Assembly (NCBI GenBank): GCA_943325515.2
Contig: CALPPS020000075.1
Coordinates: 1-12,127 of the forward strand
Length of the DNA: 12,127 nt
Source: Flavobacterium psychrophilum
GTDB taxonomy: Bacteria; Bacteroidota; Bacteroidia; Flavobacteriales; Flavobacteriaceae
Direction of reading: 5' to 3'
Below the pieces are notes generated by a model. The model had not been told where the DNA came from. It did not search any database and saw nothing but the letters and a program-made list of their open reading frames with translations. The position numbers and the translations under genes were made by a program. Position 1 is the stretch's first letter. Every line of letters begins with the position of its first letter. This document shows positions 1-7,787 of the stretch, in pieces.

Positions 1-1
1 A

Positions 2-214
2 AGCGAAAAATTGGTACAAGAAGCTCTAGAAACTTTAATGGAAGGAAGAACAAGTATCATTATTGCCCATCGTTTAGCAACAATTAGAAATGCCGATACC
101 ATATTAGTGTTAAATGAAGGAATGATCACTGAACAAGGAACTCATAAAGAATTATTAGCATTAGATAATGGTATGTATAAGAACTTAAGTAATTTGCAAT
201 TTTCTGGAAGTTAA
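2..214 (+). CDS. ABC exporter, C-terminal end of ATPase domain (partial)
   Basis: Only the last 70 codons are in the window; the gene begins upstream, and its reading frame runs from base 2 to the TAA at 212-214. The residues start inside the D-loop region (SEKLVQEAL), continue to the switch histidine in [14 protein letters not shown], and end with the typical exporter tail ([17 protein letters not shown], then a short helix). This layout is characteristic of the nucleotide-binding domain of MsbA/LmrA-type exporters, in which the transmembrane and ATPase parts are fused. Such proteins sit in the inner membrane and use ATP to export lipids, drugs or peptides. The substrate cannot be read from this fragment. 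The gene ends three bases before a strong terminator hairpin and converges with the cysteine synthase gene. Confidence 0.9.
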   Translation, partial: SEKLVQEALETLMEGRTSIIIAHRLATIRNADTILVLNEGMITEQGTHKELLALDNGMYKNLSNLQFSGS

Positions 215-216
215 AC

Positions 217-250
217 AAAAAAAATGCCAAGTAAACTTGGCATTTTTTTT
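217..250. terminator. Bidirectional intrinsic terminator
   Basis: A perfect 15-bp stem (217-231 with 236-250, core TGCCAAG/CTTGGCA) encloses the 4-base loop TAAA. It is flanked by eight A on the left and eight T on the right. Because the A and T runs are symmetric, the hairpin gives a U-tailed RNA on either strand. It lies between the convergent ends of the ABC exporter gene (stop at 214) and the cysteine synthase gene (stop at 276), so it can end both transcripts. Confidence 0.92.
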
Positions 251-275
251 ATAAGTGTTCGGTATAAAACTATTA

Positions 276-1316
276 CTATTTGATAAATTCTACTTTTTGG
301 ACTTCTTCTGCATTGATGCTATCAAAGAACCCTTGTTCGTTCATCCAATCATCACTGAATACTTTGCTCATATAACGAGAGCCGTGGTCAGGAAAAATGG
401 CGATTACATTACTATTGGCATCAAACTCTCCTTGTTCTGCATATTGTTTAATGGCTTGCATAACTGCACCAGAAGTATAACCCACAAATAAACCTTCTTT
501 CTTAACAATTTCACGAGTAGTATGAGCACTTTCCTCATCTGTTACCTTCATGAAATGATCTATAGCATCAAAATCAGTGGCTGTTGGAATCAAGTTTTTA
601 CCCAATCCTTCTATTCTGTATGGATAAATTTCATCGGCATCAAACTCTCTGGTTTCGTGGTATTTTTTTAATACAGAACCGAAAGCATCTACTCCTAAAA
701 TTCTAATGTTTGGATTTTTTTCTTTTAAGTATTTTGCAGCGCCAGAAATAGTTCCTCCTGTTCCGCTACAAGCAATTAAATGTGTAATTTGACCATTGGT
801 TTGTTCCCAAATTTCTGGTCCAGTAGATTTATAATGCGCATCAACATTCAATTGGTTGAAATATTGATTAATATAGATAGAACCTTTAGTTTCTTCATGC
901 AAACGCTTAGCCACATTGTAATAAGAGCGCTCATCATCGGCAGATACGTGAGCAGGACACACATATACTTTGGCACCTAAAGTGCGTAACATATCTATTT
1001 TATCTTTAGATGACTTTGAACTTACTGCTAAAATGCAATTATAGCCTTTGATAATACTTACCATAGCTAAACTAAAACCAGTATTACCCGAAGTAGTTTC
1101 TATAATGGTATCACCTGGAGAAAGTATCCCTTGTTTTTCGGCTTCTTCAATAATATATAATGCAATTCGATCTTTGGTAGAATGTCCAGGGTTAAAAGCC
1201 TCCACCTTGGCATAAAAATTTCCTTGCAAAGATTCGGTGATTTTATTAAGCTTAATTAAAGGCGTATTCCCTATTAAGCTTAGTACATTATCGTGAGCTT
1301 TTATATTTTCTTTCAT
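276..1316 (-). CDS. PLP-dependent cysteine synthase / cystathionine beta-synthase-like enzyme
   Basis: A 346-residue cytosolic fold-type II PLP enzyme. Lys48 in the NPGHSTKDR motif is the expected Schiff-base lysine. TSGNTG (75-80) is the substrate loop, GTGGT (185-189) binds the PLP phosphate, and the GYTSGA segment (279-284) lies where the pyridine-nitrogen serine sits. Enzymes of this family make cysteine from O-acetylserine and sulfide, or condense serine with homocysteine to cystathionine. The stretch [12 protein letters not shown], followed by a DEES...KKEGLFVG segment, resembles the cystathionine beta-synthase catalytic core more than classical CysK. There is no heme-binding N-terminus and no C-terminal CBS pair, so the exact reaction is open. 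The gene ends with tandem stops (TAG then TAA). It lies 79 bp downstream of ptrB with its own candidate promoter box. Confidence 0.88.
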   Translation of the reverse strand: MKENIKAHDNVLSLIGNTPLIKLNKITESLQGNFYAKVEAFNPGHSTKDRIALYIIEEAEKQGILSPGDTIIETTSGNTGFSLAMVSIIKGYNCILAVSSKSSKDKIDMLRTLGAKVYVCPAHVSADDERSYYNVAKRLHEETKGSIYINQYFNQLNVDAHYKSTGPEIWEQTNGQITHLIACSGTGGTISGAAKYLKEKNPNIRILGVDAFGSVLKKYHETREFDADEIYPYRIEGLGKNLIPTATDFDAIDHFMKVTDEESAHTTREIVKKEGLFVGYTSGAVMQAIKQYAEQGEFDANSNVIAIFPDHGSRYMSKVFSDDWMNEQGFFDSINAEEVQKVEFIK

Positions 1317-1372
1317 AAAATAAATCGGTCAAGGCATAGTAAAAAGTCATTTTTACAGACTTCAAAACAATG

Positions 1373-1380
1373 CAAATTTA
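1373..1380 (-). promoter_or_regulatory. Candidate -7 box (TAAATTTG) for the cysteine synthase gene
   Basis: Read on the minus strand this is TAAATTTG, an exact match to the Bacteroidota -7 consensus TAnnTTTG. It lies 56 bp upstream of the start codon at 1316, giving a leader of roughly 50 nt. I see no convincing TTTG -33 element at the right distance, and the spacer is AT-rich, so a chance match is possible. Confidence 0.4.
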
Positions 1381-1395
1381 ACAAAATATTTTTAA

Positions 1396-3459
1396 CTATT
1401 TTTTTATTCCTTCTAAATCTAACAAAAAACTGTATTCTTTGGCTATTTCCTTAATAGCTTCAAACCTTCCAGAGGCACCCCCGTGTCCTGCCTCCATGTT
1501 AGTATCCAAATATAATTGATTATTATTCGTTTTCAAAATTCTTAGTTTCGCTACCCATTTTGCTGGTTCCCAATATTGTACCTGTGAATCATGCAATCCT
1601 GTAGATATATACATAGTAGGATAGTCTTGTGCTACTACATTATCATAAGGCGAATAGGATAGCATGTAATCATAATATTTTTTAACATTTGGATTTCCCC
1701 ATTCGTCATATTCTCCCGTTGTTAAAGGGATAGTCTCATCTAACATTGTGGTCACCACATCTACAAAGGGTACTTGCGCGATTACACCATGGTATAATTC
1801 TGGCGAAATATTTACAATAGCTCCCATCAATAATCCTCCAGCTGAACCGCCTTCTGCATATAAATGGCGTGGTGAAGTATATTTTTCGGAAATTAAAAAC
1901 TTTGAACAATCAATAAAATCAGTAAAAGTGTTTTTCTTTTTTAATAATTTTCCGCTTTCATACCAAGGTCGACCTAAATCTTCTCCACCGCGAATGTGAG
2001 CAATTGCAAAAATAAAACCTCGGTCTAAAAGCGATAATCTAACAGATGAAAAATGACAATCCATAGTTACGCCATAAGAACCATAAGCATATAATAATGT
2101 TGGATTTAAACCGTCTTTTTTTAATCCTTTTCTATAAATCAAAGAAATAGGCACTTTGGTTCCGTCTTTTGCTGTAGCCCAAACGCGTTCTTCTACATAA
2201 TTGTTTTTGTCAAAAGTGCCACCAAGAACTTCGTGTTCTTTTAGAATAGTTTTTTCTTGGGTTTTCATGTTGAAATCAATAACCGAAGAAGGTGTAGCTA
2301 AGGATTGGTAACTATAACGTAAGATTTGAGTATCGAAATCGAGATTGGTTGTCGTATAGGCCATGTAGGTTTCGCTACCAAAAGGCAGGTAATAGTCCCC
2401 TTTCCCACTCCAAGGCATAATTCTTATTTTATTCAAACCGTCTGCTCGTTCTGAGACGACTAGAAACTCTTTGAAAATATCGATATCTTCTAATAGTACA
2501 TCTTCTCTATGTGGAATCACATCCACCCAATTCTCTTTTGAAGTATTGGCTTCAGCCGTTTTCATTAGCTTGAAGTTTGTCGCTTTGTCTTTATTGGTCA
2601 CAATATAAAAATGGTCTCCAAAATGCGACATCGAATATTCTAACCCACGGGTTCTTTTCTGAAAGATGGCAAACTTGGCATCAGGTGTGGCAGATAAAAC
2701 CGTTTGATATTCTGTAGTGAGCGTACTGCTAGAATTGATAATTAGGTATTTCTTTGATTTTGATTTATATACCGATACATCAAAAGTTTCATCTTTTTCA
2801 AAATAAACTAAAGTATCTTCATTTGCCGAAGTTCCTAGTTTGTGTTTATAAATTTTATCGGCACGCAAGGTTTGTTCGTCTTTGCGAGAGTAAAACAAAG
2901 TCTTGTTATCGCTTGCCCAAGTTGCTCCACCAGTAGTGTTTTCTAATTTTACTGGAAGTATTTCTCCCGTAATTAAATTCTTTATTTGAATAATATATTG
3001 GCGTCTTGATACGGTATCGGTACCAAAACTTGCCCAAACATTGTCTTCACTAATACTCAATCCGGCTAAGTTAAAATACGTATGCCCTTTTGCCATTTCG
3101 TTACAATCAAACAAGATTTCTTCCTTAGCTTGTAAACTTTCTTTTTTTCGGGAATGGATGGGATAATCTTTTCCTTTTTCAAAACGGGTGATGTAGTAAT
3201 AGCCGTTATAAAAATAAGGTACCGACTCGTCATCCTCTTTGATGCGCGCTTTCATTTCCTCAAAAAGCGATTTTTGAAACTCTTTGGTGTGAGCTGTAGC
3301 TTGCTGGTAGTATTCGTTTTCTTTATTGAGATAGTCTATCACTTCGGGATTTTCACGGTTGTTCAACCAGTAGTAATCATCTACGCGAACATGACCATGT
3401 TTTCCCAACTGATGCGGAATTCTTTTGGCAATTGGGGGAGCACTATTTTTATTTGGCAT
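1396..3459 (-). CDS. ptrB: Oligopeptidase B (S9A family serine peptidase)
   Basis: A 687-residue prolyl-oligopeptidase-family enzyme of the oligopeptidase B type. It cleaves peptides after Lys or Arg, probably in the cytosol, since the N-terminus (MPNKNSAPPIAKRIPHQ) is not a signal peptide. The N-terminal half (about 1-410) is the beta-propeller that limits access to small peptides. The C-terminal alpha/beta-hydrolase half carries the triad: Ser539 in EGGSAGG, Asp624 in GLHDSQVQYWEPAKW, and His659 in EAGHGGASGR. The spacing of these residues matches E. coli PtrB with a constant offset. The two acidic residues that set basic specificity in the family were not individually assigned. Full length, with no break. 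The ATG at 3459 is chosen because the MPNKNSAPP...HVRVDDYYWL opening is family-typical and follows a promoter-like box closely. Confidence 0.95.
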   Translation of the reverse strand: MPNKNSAPPIAKRIPHQLGKHGHVRVDDYYWLNNRENPEVIDYLNKENEYYQQATAHTKEFQKSLFEEMKARIKEDDESVPYFYNGYYYITRFEKGKDYPIHSRKKESLQAKEEILFDCNEMAKGHTYFNLAGLSISEDNVWASFGTDTVSRRQYIIQIKNLITGEILPVKLENTTGGATWASDNKTLFYSRKDEQTLRADKIYKHKLGTSANEDTLVYFEKDETFDVSVYKSKSKKYLIINSSSTLTTEYQTVLSATPDAKFAIFQKRTRGLEYSMSHFGDHFYIVTNKDKATNFKLMKTAEANTSKENWVDVIPHREDVLLEDIDIFKEFLVVSERADGLNKIRIMPWSGKGDYYLPFGSETYMAYTTTNLDFDTQILRYSYQSLATPSSVIDFNMKTQEKTILKEHEVLGGTFDKNNYVEERVWATAKDGTKVPISLIYRKGLKKDGLNPTLLYAYGSYGVTMDCHFSSVRLSLLDRGFIFAIAHIRGGEDLGRPWYESGKLLKKKNTFTDFIDCSKFLISEKYTSPRHLYAEGGSAGGLLMGAIVNISPELYHGVIAQVPFVDVVTTMLDETIPLTTGEYDEWGNPNVKKYYDYMLSYSPYDNVVAQDYPTMYISTGLHDSQVQYWEPAKWVAKLRILKTNNNQLYLDTNMEAGHGGASGRFEAIKEIAKEYSFLLDLEGIKK

Positions 3460-3482
3460 TTAGTTTTTAGCTTAAATATAAG

Positions 3483-3490
3483 CAAAAATA
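3483..3490 (-). promoter_or_regulatory. ptrB: Candidate -7 box (TATTTTTG) for ptrB
   Basis: On the minus strand this reads TATTTTTG, an exact TAnnTTTG match, 23 bp upstream of the ptrB ATG. It implies a short leader of about 15-20 nt, common in Flavobacteria. The -33 region is AT-rich without a clear TTTG. Confidence 0.5.
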
Positions 3491-3554
3491 AGCATCAAAT
3501 TGATGGAGAAAATAAATTTAACAGAAAGTTATGCACCTAAAAATTAACAGTTGC

Positions 3555-3570
3555 TTAACCCTTTGGTTAA
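3555..3570 (-). terminator. Weak hairpin just after the secreted hydrolase gene
   Basis: TTAACC (3555-3560) and GGTTAA (3565-3570) form a 6-bp stem around the loop CTTT, directly after the stop codon of the hydrolase gene on the minus strand. No T run follows immediately (the sequence continues GCAACTGTTAATTTTT), so termination would be weak and the hairpin may be incidental. Confidence 0.3.
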
Positions 3571-3571
3571 A

Positions 3572-5068
3572 TTACTCTTTGATAATTTTCAAAGTTTGAG
3601 AAGTAGTAGCTGTAGTTAATTTTAGCAAATACATCCCTTTTGAAAATCCAGTAAACGAAATCTCAGCATTTTTGGGAAGCCAATTTTCTAAAAGTAGCTT
3701 ACCGGTTATGTCAATAATAGCATAACTTATGTTCTCTGAAGAAAGTTGACTAGTAACTTTGACAAGGTCTCTTGTAGGGTTTGGGCAAATTGAAAAAACT
3801 TGTTGTTTAGGATTACCTAGAGAAAGATTAGAAACAGCAACCGTTTTGGTCACTTCGTCCCAACTTTTGACAGTATTTTCAATATATAATTTTACCTGAT
3901 AATTCCCTGGGGTAGCATAAACATGTGTTGGGTTTTGATCATAGCTGTAAGTTCCATCGCCAAAGTCCCACCACCAAGCTAAACTTCCTGTGCTAGTATC
4001 CGAATAGGAAACCGATAAGTTGTTGGATGACCAAGTGTAATCAACAGTTGGTTTGTGTTGTTTCCACAAAAACTGAACTATCTTGTTAAAAATAATAGGC
4101 CAATAACTGTTTCCTCCCGTTCCGTTGCTCCAAGTACCATTGCTAGTGCCATAGAACTCGTGACTTTCTCCAGGAACAAAATAGGTTTCTTTATTAGTAA
4201 AACCTAGTGCTTCTAATTTGGTGTTAATTGGATTACTCCCTTGTGTTTGTGGTAAAGAGGAATAGCCAAATGGACTACCATTATTAAACGGCACCGTACT
4301 ATCTGCTTCGCCATGCACTAAAAAAACAGGTGTATTATTATCGGGAGTAATTAAATTGGTAGATGCCACTGCTCCCCACATCGAAACAATTGCATCAGGT
4401 TTGCCGTTAAAGGATAAATTGGCACCACTATCCAAAGGACCTAAATCGGGAGCGTCGTGGATAAAAGGAAAAAAAATATTAGAATACGTATTCACACCTG
4501 CTTCGGGAATTTCAGCAGCATCATCTACATAAATGGAATGTAAAGCTATAAAACTACCAGCACTGCTTCCGATGAAATAAATTTTATTAGGATCAATGCC
4601 ATACAAAGCCGCATTGGCCCTCAAGTAGCGAACAGCAGCTCTCCCATCTTGCACTCCTCTGTAAACAGCTCTGGCAGAATGCAATGCTACATTATCTATA
4701 ACACTAAACCCTTGGCGATAATCAATAGTAGCCGTAACATAGCCTTTAAGAGCTAGAGCATCACAAAGTGCCATCATATCGTTTACATTTCTATTTCCTA
4801 TCAAAAATCCGCCAGAATGTGCCATGATTATGGCAGGACGAAGTGCAAAAGTATCTCCTGTAGGTTTAAAAATATCCATTACTAAATTCTTAGTGGTGGT
4901 ACTTTCTTCCATGGTATATAAAGGTCCTTGAATGAAAGGAGCCGAGCCATAGACAACATTGGGAATAGTAGTGGAAGACGAAAAAAGATTTTGCGTATAT
5001 CGATAATCTTGCGAATAACTTACTACTGAAAATATCAGTACACCAAAAAGAAGTAATTTTTTATTCAT
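3572..5068 (-). CDS. Secreted alpha/beta-hydrolase (esterase-like) with PKD domain and T9SS type A sorting domain
   Basis: A 498-residue exported enzyme. The signal peptide (1-19) is followed by Gln20. Residues about 55-335 are an alpha/beta-hydrolase of the esterase/lipase type. The oxyanion segment is HSGGF (84-88), where many relatives have HGGG. Ser169 in GSSAG is the nucleophile; Asp256 (HGEADSTVP) and His303 (GESHEFYG) complete the triad. A PKD-like domain spans about 341-412 (WWWDFGDGTYSYDQNPTHVY, then PGNYQVKLYIEN). Residues about 424-498 are a T9SS type A C-terminal sorting domain (CPNPTRD, ITGKLLLEN, FSKGMYLLKL, LKIIKE). The protein should therefore cross the outer membrane by the type IX system and be attached to the surface or released. 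The substrate (acylated sugar, lipid or polyester) cannot be told from the sequence. It is divergent from the array that begins at 5395. Confidence 0.88.
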   Translation of the reverse strand: MNKKLLLFGVLIFSVVSYSQDYRYTQNLFSSSTTIPNVVYGSAPFIQGPLYTMEESTTTKNLVMDIFKPTGDTFALRPAIIMAHSGGFLIGNRNVNDMMALCDALALKGYVTATIDYRQGFSVIDNVALHSARAVYRGVQDGRAAVRYLRANAALYGIDPNKIYFIGSSAGSFIALHSIYVDDAAEIPEAGVNTYSNIFFPFIHDAPDLGPLDSGANLSFNGKPDAIVSMWGAVASTNLITPDNNTPVFLVHGEADSTVPFNNGSPFGYSSLPQTQGSNPINTKLEALGFTNKETYFVPGESHEFYGTSNGTWSNGTGGNSYWPIIFNKIVQFLWKQHKPTVDYTWSSNNLSVSYSDTSTGSLAWWWDFGDGTYSYDQNPTHVYATPGNYQVKLYIENTVKSWDEVTKTVAVSNLSLGNPKQQVFSICPNPTRDLVKVTSQLSSENISYAIIDITGKLLLENWLPKNAEISFTGFSKGMYLLKLTTATTSQTLKIIKE

Positions 5069-5394
5069 TTTTGAAAATATTGTAGGCGTAAATATAAAAA
5101 ATAAGTTTAGATGTATAGAAACTAAGTAACTAACAACAGACCAAGAAAAATTTTATTAAAAACGGTTCTCGATTAGCTTCGCTCAATTGGGCTAAAGCCT
5201 TGGGTTATTTTTGTTCCGTTTTACTGCACAAAAAACACTCGAACTGACAATTGCAATAATTACACCCAACGAGTTAAAGGATTATCAGCTATTAACAATT
5301 GTAAACCATTTGTTAATATTTTTCTTATAAGATTATTCAAAAAACATTTTATTTGGTTATTTTTGTTAAAATTAAAATATATATTAAAAATATT
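5069..5394. other. Divergent intergenic region (326 bp)
   Basis: This AT-rich spacer separates the divergently read hydrolase and small sorting-domain genes. The right end holds an exact TAnnTTTG box (5358-5365). On the left, the minus-strand sequence TATATTTA (5089-5096) is a one-mismatch candidate for the hydrolase promoter. A small imperfect palindrome, GGCTAAAGCC (5189-5198), lies in a slightly less AT-rich patch (about 5160-5230) that might be an interspersed intergenic repeat. A short frame open from about 5200 to 5330 has no start or recognised homology. I see no gene here. Confidence 0.6.
5358..5365 (+). promoter_or_regulatory. Candidate -7 box (TATTTTTG) for the surface-protein array
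   Basis: TATTTTTG is an exact match to TAnnTTTG and lies 29 bp before the ATG at 5395. Transcription would start near 5372. This excludes the upstream TTG at 5353 as a start and supports 5395. No clear -33 TTTG is visible about 20 bp upstream. It would drive the small sorting-domain gene and, by tight linkage, P1-P3 up to the terminator at 10309. Confidence 0.5.
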
Positions 5395-5868
5395 ATGAAA
5401 CATTCATTACTCATTTTGTTAGTAAGCACTATTGGCTACTCTCAGCTACCCTCCATCTCTAAGCAAGTGATAGGCACTGCTGGAAAAACGCAAAGCAATT
5501 CTGACTTCAAAGTGTCTTGGACCGCCGGTGAACCCGTAGTCGGTTTAATGACGGCTGGAGGCAATCAATTAGGCAATGGCTATTATCCGGCACTAGACCT
5601 ACAAGCACTTAATGTAGAAGATACTGTCTTAGGTGTTCAAGTAAGGGTATATCCCAATCCAACCTCACAATCGTTGTATGTAACGCATCCTGAGATGAGT
5701 TCGTTTGGAATTCAGATTGTTGACTTAAATGGCAAACAGTTGTATTCTGGAACTATTAATAAAGAAGAACCTTTGGATGTTTCTAATTACATTCAAGGAA
5801 TGTATTTGGTAACGATTGAAAGTTTAGCCAGTCACAAAAAGAACACTTATAAAATCGTCAAGAAATAA
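5395..5868 (+). CDS. Small secreted protein with T9SS type A sorting domain, first gene of the array
   Basis: 157 residues from the ATG at 5395. This start is preferred over the in-frame TTG at 5353 because it begins a clean signal peptide (MKHSLLILLVSTIGYS, then Gln17) and lies downstream of a promoter box. The mature part has about 60 residues (SKQVIGTAGKTQSNSDFKVS, then WTAGEPVVG and LGNGYYPALDLQAL), a pattern I associate with small Bacteroidota T9SS cargo proteins of unknown role. From about residue 80 on is a T9SS sorting domain (VYPNPTSQSLYV, LNGKQLYSG, YIQGMYLVTIES, YKIVKK). It is little more than a signal peptide, a short linker domain and a sorting domain, with no catalytic motif. 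Its TAA overlaps the ATG of P1 by one base (TAATG), which implies translational coupling. A role as surface partner or anchor for the array proteins is inference only. Confidence 0.82.
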   Translation: MKHSLLILLVSTIGYSQLPSISKQVIGTAGKTQSNSDFKVSWTAGEPVVGLMTAGGNQLGNGYYPALDLQALNVEDTVLGVQVRVYPNPTSQSLYVTHPEMSSFGIQIVDLNGKQLYSGTINKEEPLDVSNYIQGMYLVTIESLASHKKNTYKIVKK

Positions 5869-6260
5869 TGAAAAAACTTTTCATCCTATTAGCACTTATT
5901 GCCACAACTGCAACATTTTCCCAAGCCCCACAAGGCTTCAACTACCAAGCCACTGTAAGAAATGCAGCTGGTGATTTGATTATTAATCAAAACGTAACTT
6001 TTAAGTTCAACATCATGTTGAACACTTCAACGAGTTTACCTGTATTTAGTGAAACCCATTATGTCCCAACTGATGATTTAGGACAAGTGAATCTAACCGT
6101 TGGAGAAGGAACTGCCACCACAGGAACCTTTGCTGCTATAGACTGGGGAACTGGTAATTATTATTTAGGAATAGAATTAAAAACAGGCGCAAACTTTGTG
6201 GCTATGGGCACCACGCAATTGTTGAGCGTTCCTTATGCGTTGTATGCTAATAGTGCGGGG
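5868..6260 (+). repeat. Constant head, copy 1 (393 bp)
   Basis: First of four ungapped 393-bp (131-codon) direct repeats, each starting at the ATG of an array gene. It is the most different copy at protein level: residues 90-97 read AIDWGTGN where the others have DINWGNGS. Residues 19-89 are identical to the other copies. A 50-base stretch beginning at offset 85 from the ATG (ACTGTAAGAA...) is invariant in all four. Confidence 0.95.
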
Positions 6261-7391
6261 AGTACGCAAACTAATTCCAAAACCTCTATATATTTAACAG
6301 GTGACATAACCGATGCACAGGCCGCTGCAAAATTAGCCACAGAACTGGGTCCTGATACCGAAAATATTTATATTAGAAACACCACCCAATTAACCAACGT
6401 AGATTTAAGTTCGTTAGTTACTGCTGTGAAAATTTCTATAGAAAACAATGTTGCTTTAGCCAATGTTAATCTAAATGGTTTAACTACCGTTTTTGAGAAA
6501 TTTTATGTAAATAATAATCCTTTATTAAATCTAGCTCCAACTTCGCTTACAGATTGTTATGAATTATCAGTATATACTATTTCTTCTCTAAACTTGTCAG
6601 GTTTGTTGGGTGGTAAATCATTTTATTTTGATAATATTACTAATTTCACTGGGCTTTCTAATTTAATAAGTTGTGAATCTTTGAATATCTATGGAATTAA
6701 TAACGTAAGCACTTTAAACTTTTCTTCTTTAGTATCAGGGAGTTTATCTATTGGAGGTAATCCATCATTAACCTCCATTTCCTTACCTGTGCTTTCTAGT
6801 GGTGGTGTAAATATTAACGCAAGTCCATTGTTAACCTCCCTTGCATTACCCGTGCTTACTAGTGGTGGTGTAGGCATTTATGAAACATCGTTAACCTCCA
6901 TTGCGTTGCCCGTTTTATCAAGTGGAAGTGTATATATTGATACTAATTCGGTGCTAACCTCAATATCTTTGCCTGCATTTACAGGCGGTGGATCCGTTAA
7001 CATTTCAAATAATCCATCATTACCCTCACTTGCATTACCAATGTTTTCTTCTAGTGTTAATGGTAATGTATCTATTGTAAATAATACGGTTTTAACTTCA
7101 ATATCTTTGCCTACACTTAAGAGTACTTCCGAAATTAATATACAATTAAATCTTTTATTAACCTCAATTGCCTTTCCTTCACTAACAAGTAATTCTGGAA
7201 TATATTTAAGAAATAATGCACTAACAACCTCAAACATCAACTCTTTGTTAAACAAAATGCTAACCGTGTCACCAACAGTTCCTAAAAATATTGAATTATA
7301 TGGTCAAACGCCACCAGCTCCACCAACAGGTCAAGGAATTATTGATAGACAAACCTTACTAAATGCAGGAAATACTGTTTACACTGACTAA
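5868..7391 (+). CDS. P1: conserved-head surface protein with LRR-like repeats
   Basis: 507 residues. The signal peptide (1-18, then Gln19) leads into the array's constant domain (about 19-131). The tail, from about 140, opens with IYLTGDITDAQAAAKLATEL and then holds about 13 LRR-like repeats of 19-24 residues. The seven most regular (298-449) follow the pattern N-x-x-LTSI-x-LP-x-LxSGGVxI, resembling receptor-L/Ecm33-like leucine-rich repeats that stack into a beta-solenoid. A capping region (452-507, NINSLLNKML...GQTPPAPPTGQGIIDRQTLL...VYTD) closes it and is also found in P3. There is no sorting domain, lipobox or catalytic motif. It is probably a surface or secreted binding protein. The ATG shares a base with the stop of the preceding gene, and the stop is three bases before P2. 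Confidence 0.85.
   Translation: MKKLFILLALIATTATFSQAPQGFNYQATVRNAAGDLIINQNVTFKFNIMLNTSTSLPVFSETHYVPTDDLGQVNLTVGEGTATTGTFAAIDWGTGNYYLGIELKTGANFVAMGTTQLLSVPYALYANSAGSTQTNSKTSIYLTGDITDAQAAAKLATELGPDTENIYIRNTTQLTNVDLSSLVTAVKISIENNVALANVNLNGLTTVFEKFYVNNNPLLNLAPTSLTDCYELSVYTISSLNLSGLLGGKSFYFDNITNFTGLSNLISCESLNIYGINNVSTLNFSSLVSGSLSIGGNPSLTSISLPVLSSGGVNINASPLLTSLALPVLTSGGVGIYETSLTSIALPVLSSGSVYIDTNSVLTSISLPAFTGGGSVNISNNPSLPSLALPMFSSSVNGNVSIVNNTVLTSISLPTLKSTSEINIQLNLLLTSIAFPSLTSNSGIYLRNNALTTSNINSLLNKMLTVSPTVPKNIELYGQTPPAPPTGQGIIDRQTLLNAGNTVYTD
6759..7214 (+). repeat. Tandem LRR-coding repeats in P1
   Basis: Seven in-frame repeats of 60-72 bp coding for the regular LRR-like units. DNA similarity is visible between neighbours: TTAACCTCC recurs at 6768, 6831 and 6891 (spacings 63 and 60 bp), and TAGTGGTGGTGTA occurs in two successive units. 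Such repeats can expand or contract by slippage or unequal recombination without breaking the frame. Confidence 0.8.
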
Positions 7392-7394
7392 GCC

Positions 7395-7787
7395 ATGAAA
7401 AAACTATTTACCCTATTAGCACTTATTGTACTAACAACAATAAATGCTCAAGCCCCTCAAGGCTTCAACTATCAAGCCACTGTAAGAAATGCAGCTGGTG
7501 ATTTGATTATTAATCAAAACGTAACTTTCAAGTTCAACATTATGTTGAACACCTCAACGAGTTTGCCGGTATTTAGTGAAACGCATTATGTCCCAACGGA
7601 TGATTTAGGACAAGTGAATCTAACCGTGGGAGAAGGAACTGCCACCACAGGAACCTTTGCAGATATTAACTGGGGTAATGGTTCATACTATTTAGGCATT
7701 GAATTAAAAACAGGAACAGATTTTGTGGCTATGGGCACTACACAATTATTGAGTGTTCCTTATGCCTTGTATGCCAATAGTTCTGGT
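7395..7787 (+). repeat. Constant head, copy 2 (393 bp)
   Basis: Second copy of the head repeat, ungapped against the others. Its own features at protein level are GTDF at residues 107-110 (GANF elsewhere) and NSSG at the end (NSAG elsewhere). The signal peptide MKKLFTLLALIVLTTINA differs from copy 4 by one residue. Confidence 0.95.

Noticed and set aside
1748..3540. Plus-strand open frames inside and across the start of ptrB
   Set aside because: They lie opposite a full-length conserved gene with an intact catalytic triad and show no known motifs.
5353..5394. TTG start 42 bp upstream for the small sorting-domain protein
   Set aside because: It adds MVIFVKIKIYIKNI before a normal signal peptide and lies upstream of the candidate -7 box; the ATG at 5395 is better.
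6689..7255. Two minus-strand open frames opposite the P1 repeats (6689-6877 and 6878-7255)
   Set aside because: They mirror the periodic LRR codons on the plus strand; their translations are just repeated complements with no recognisable domain.
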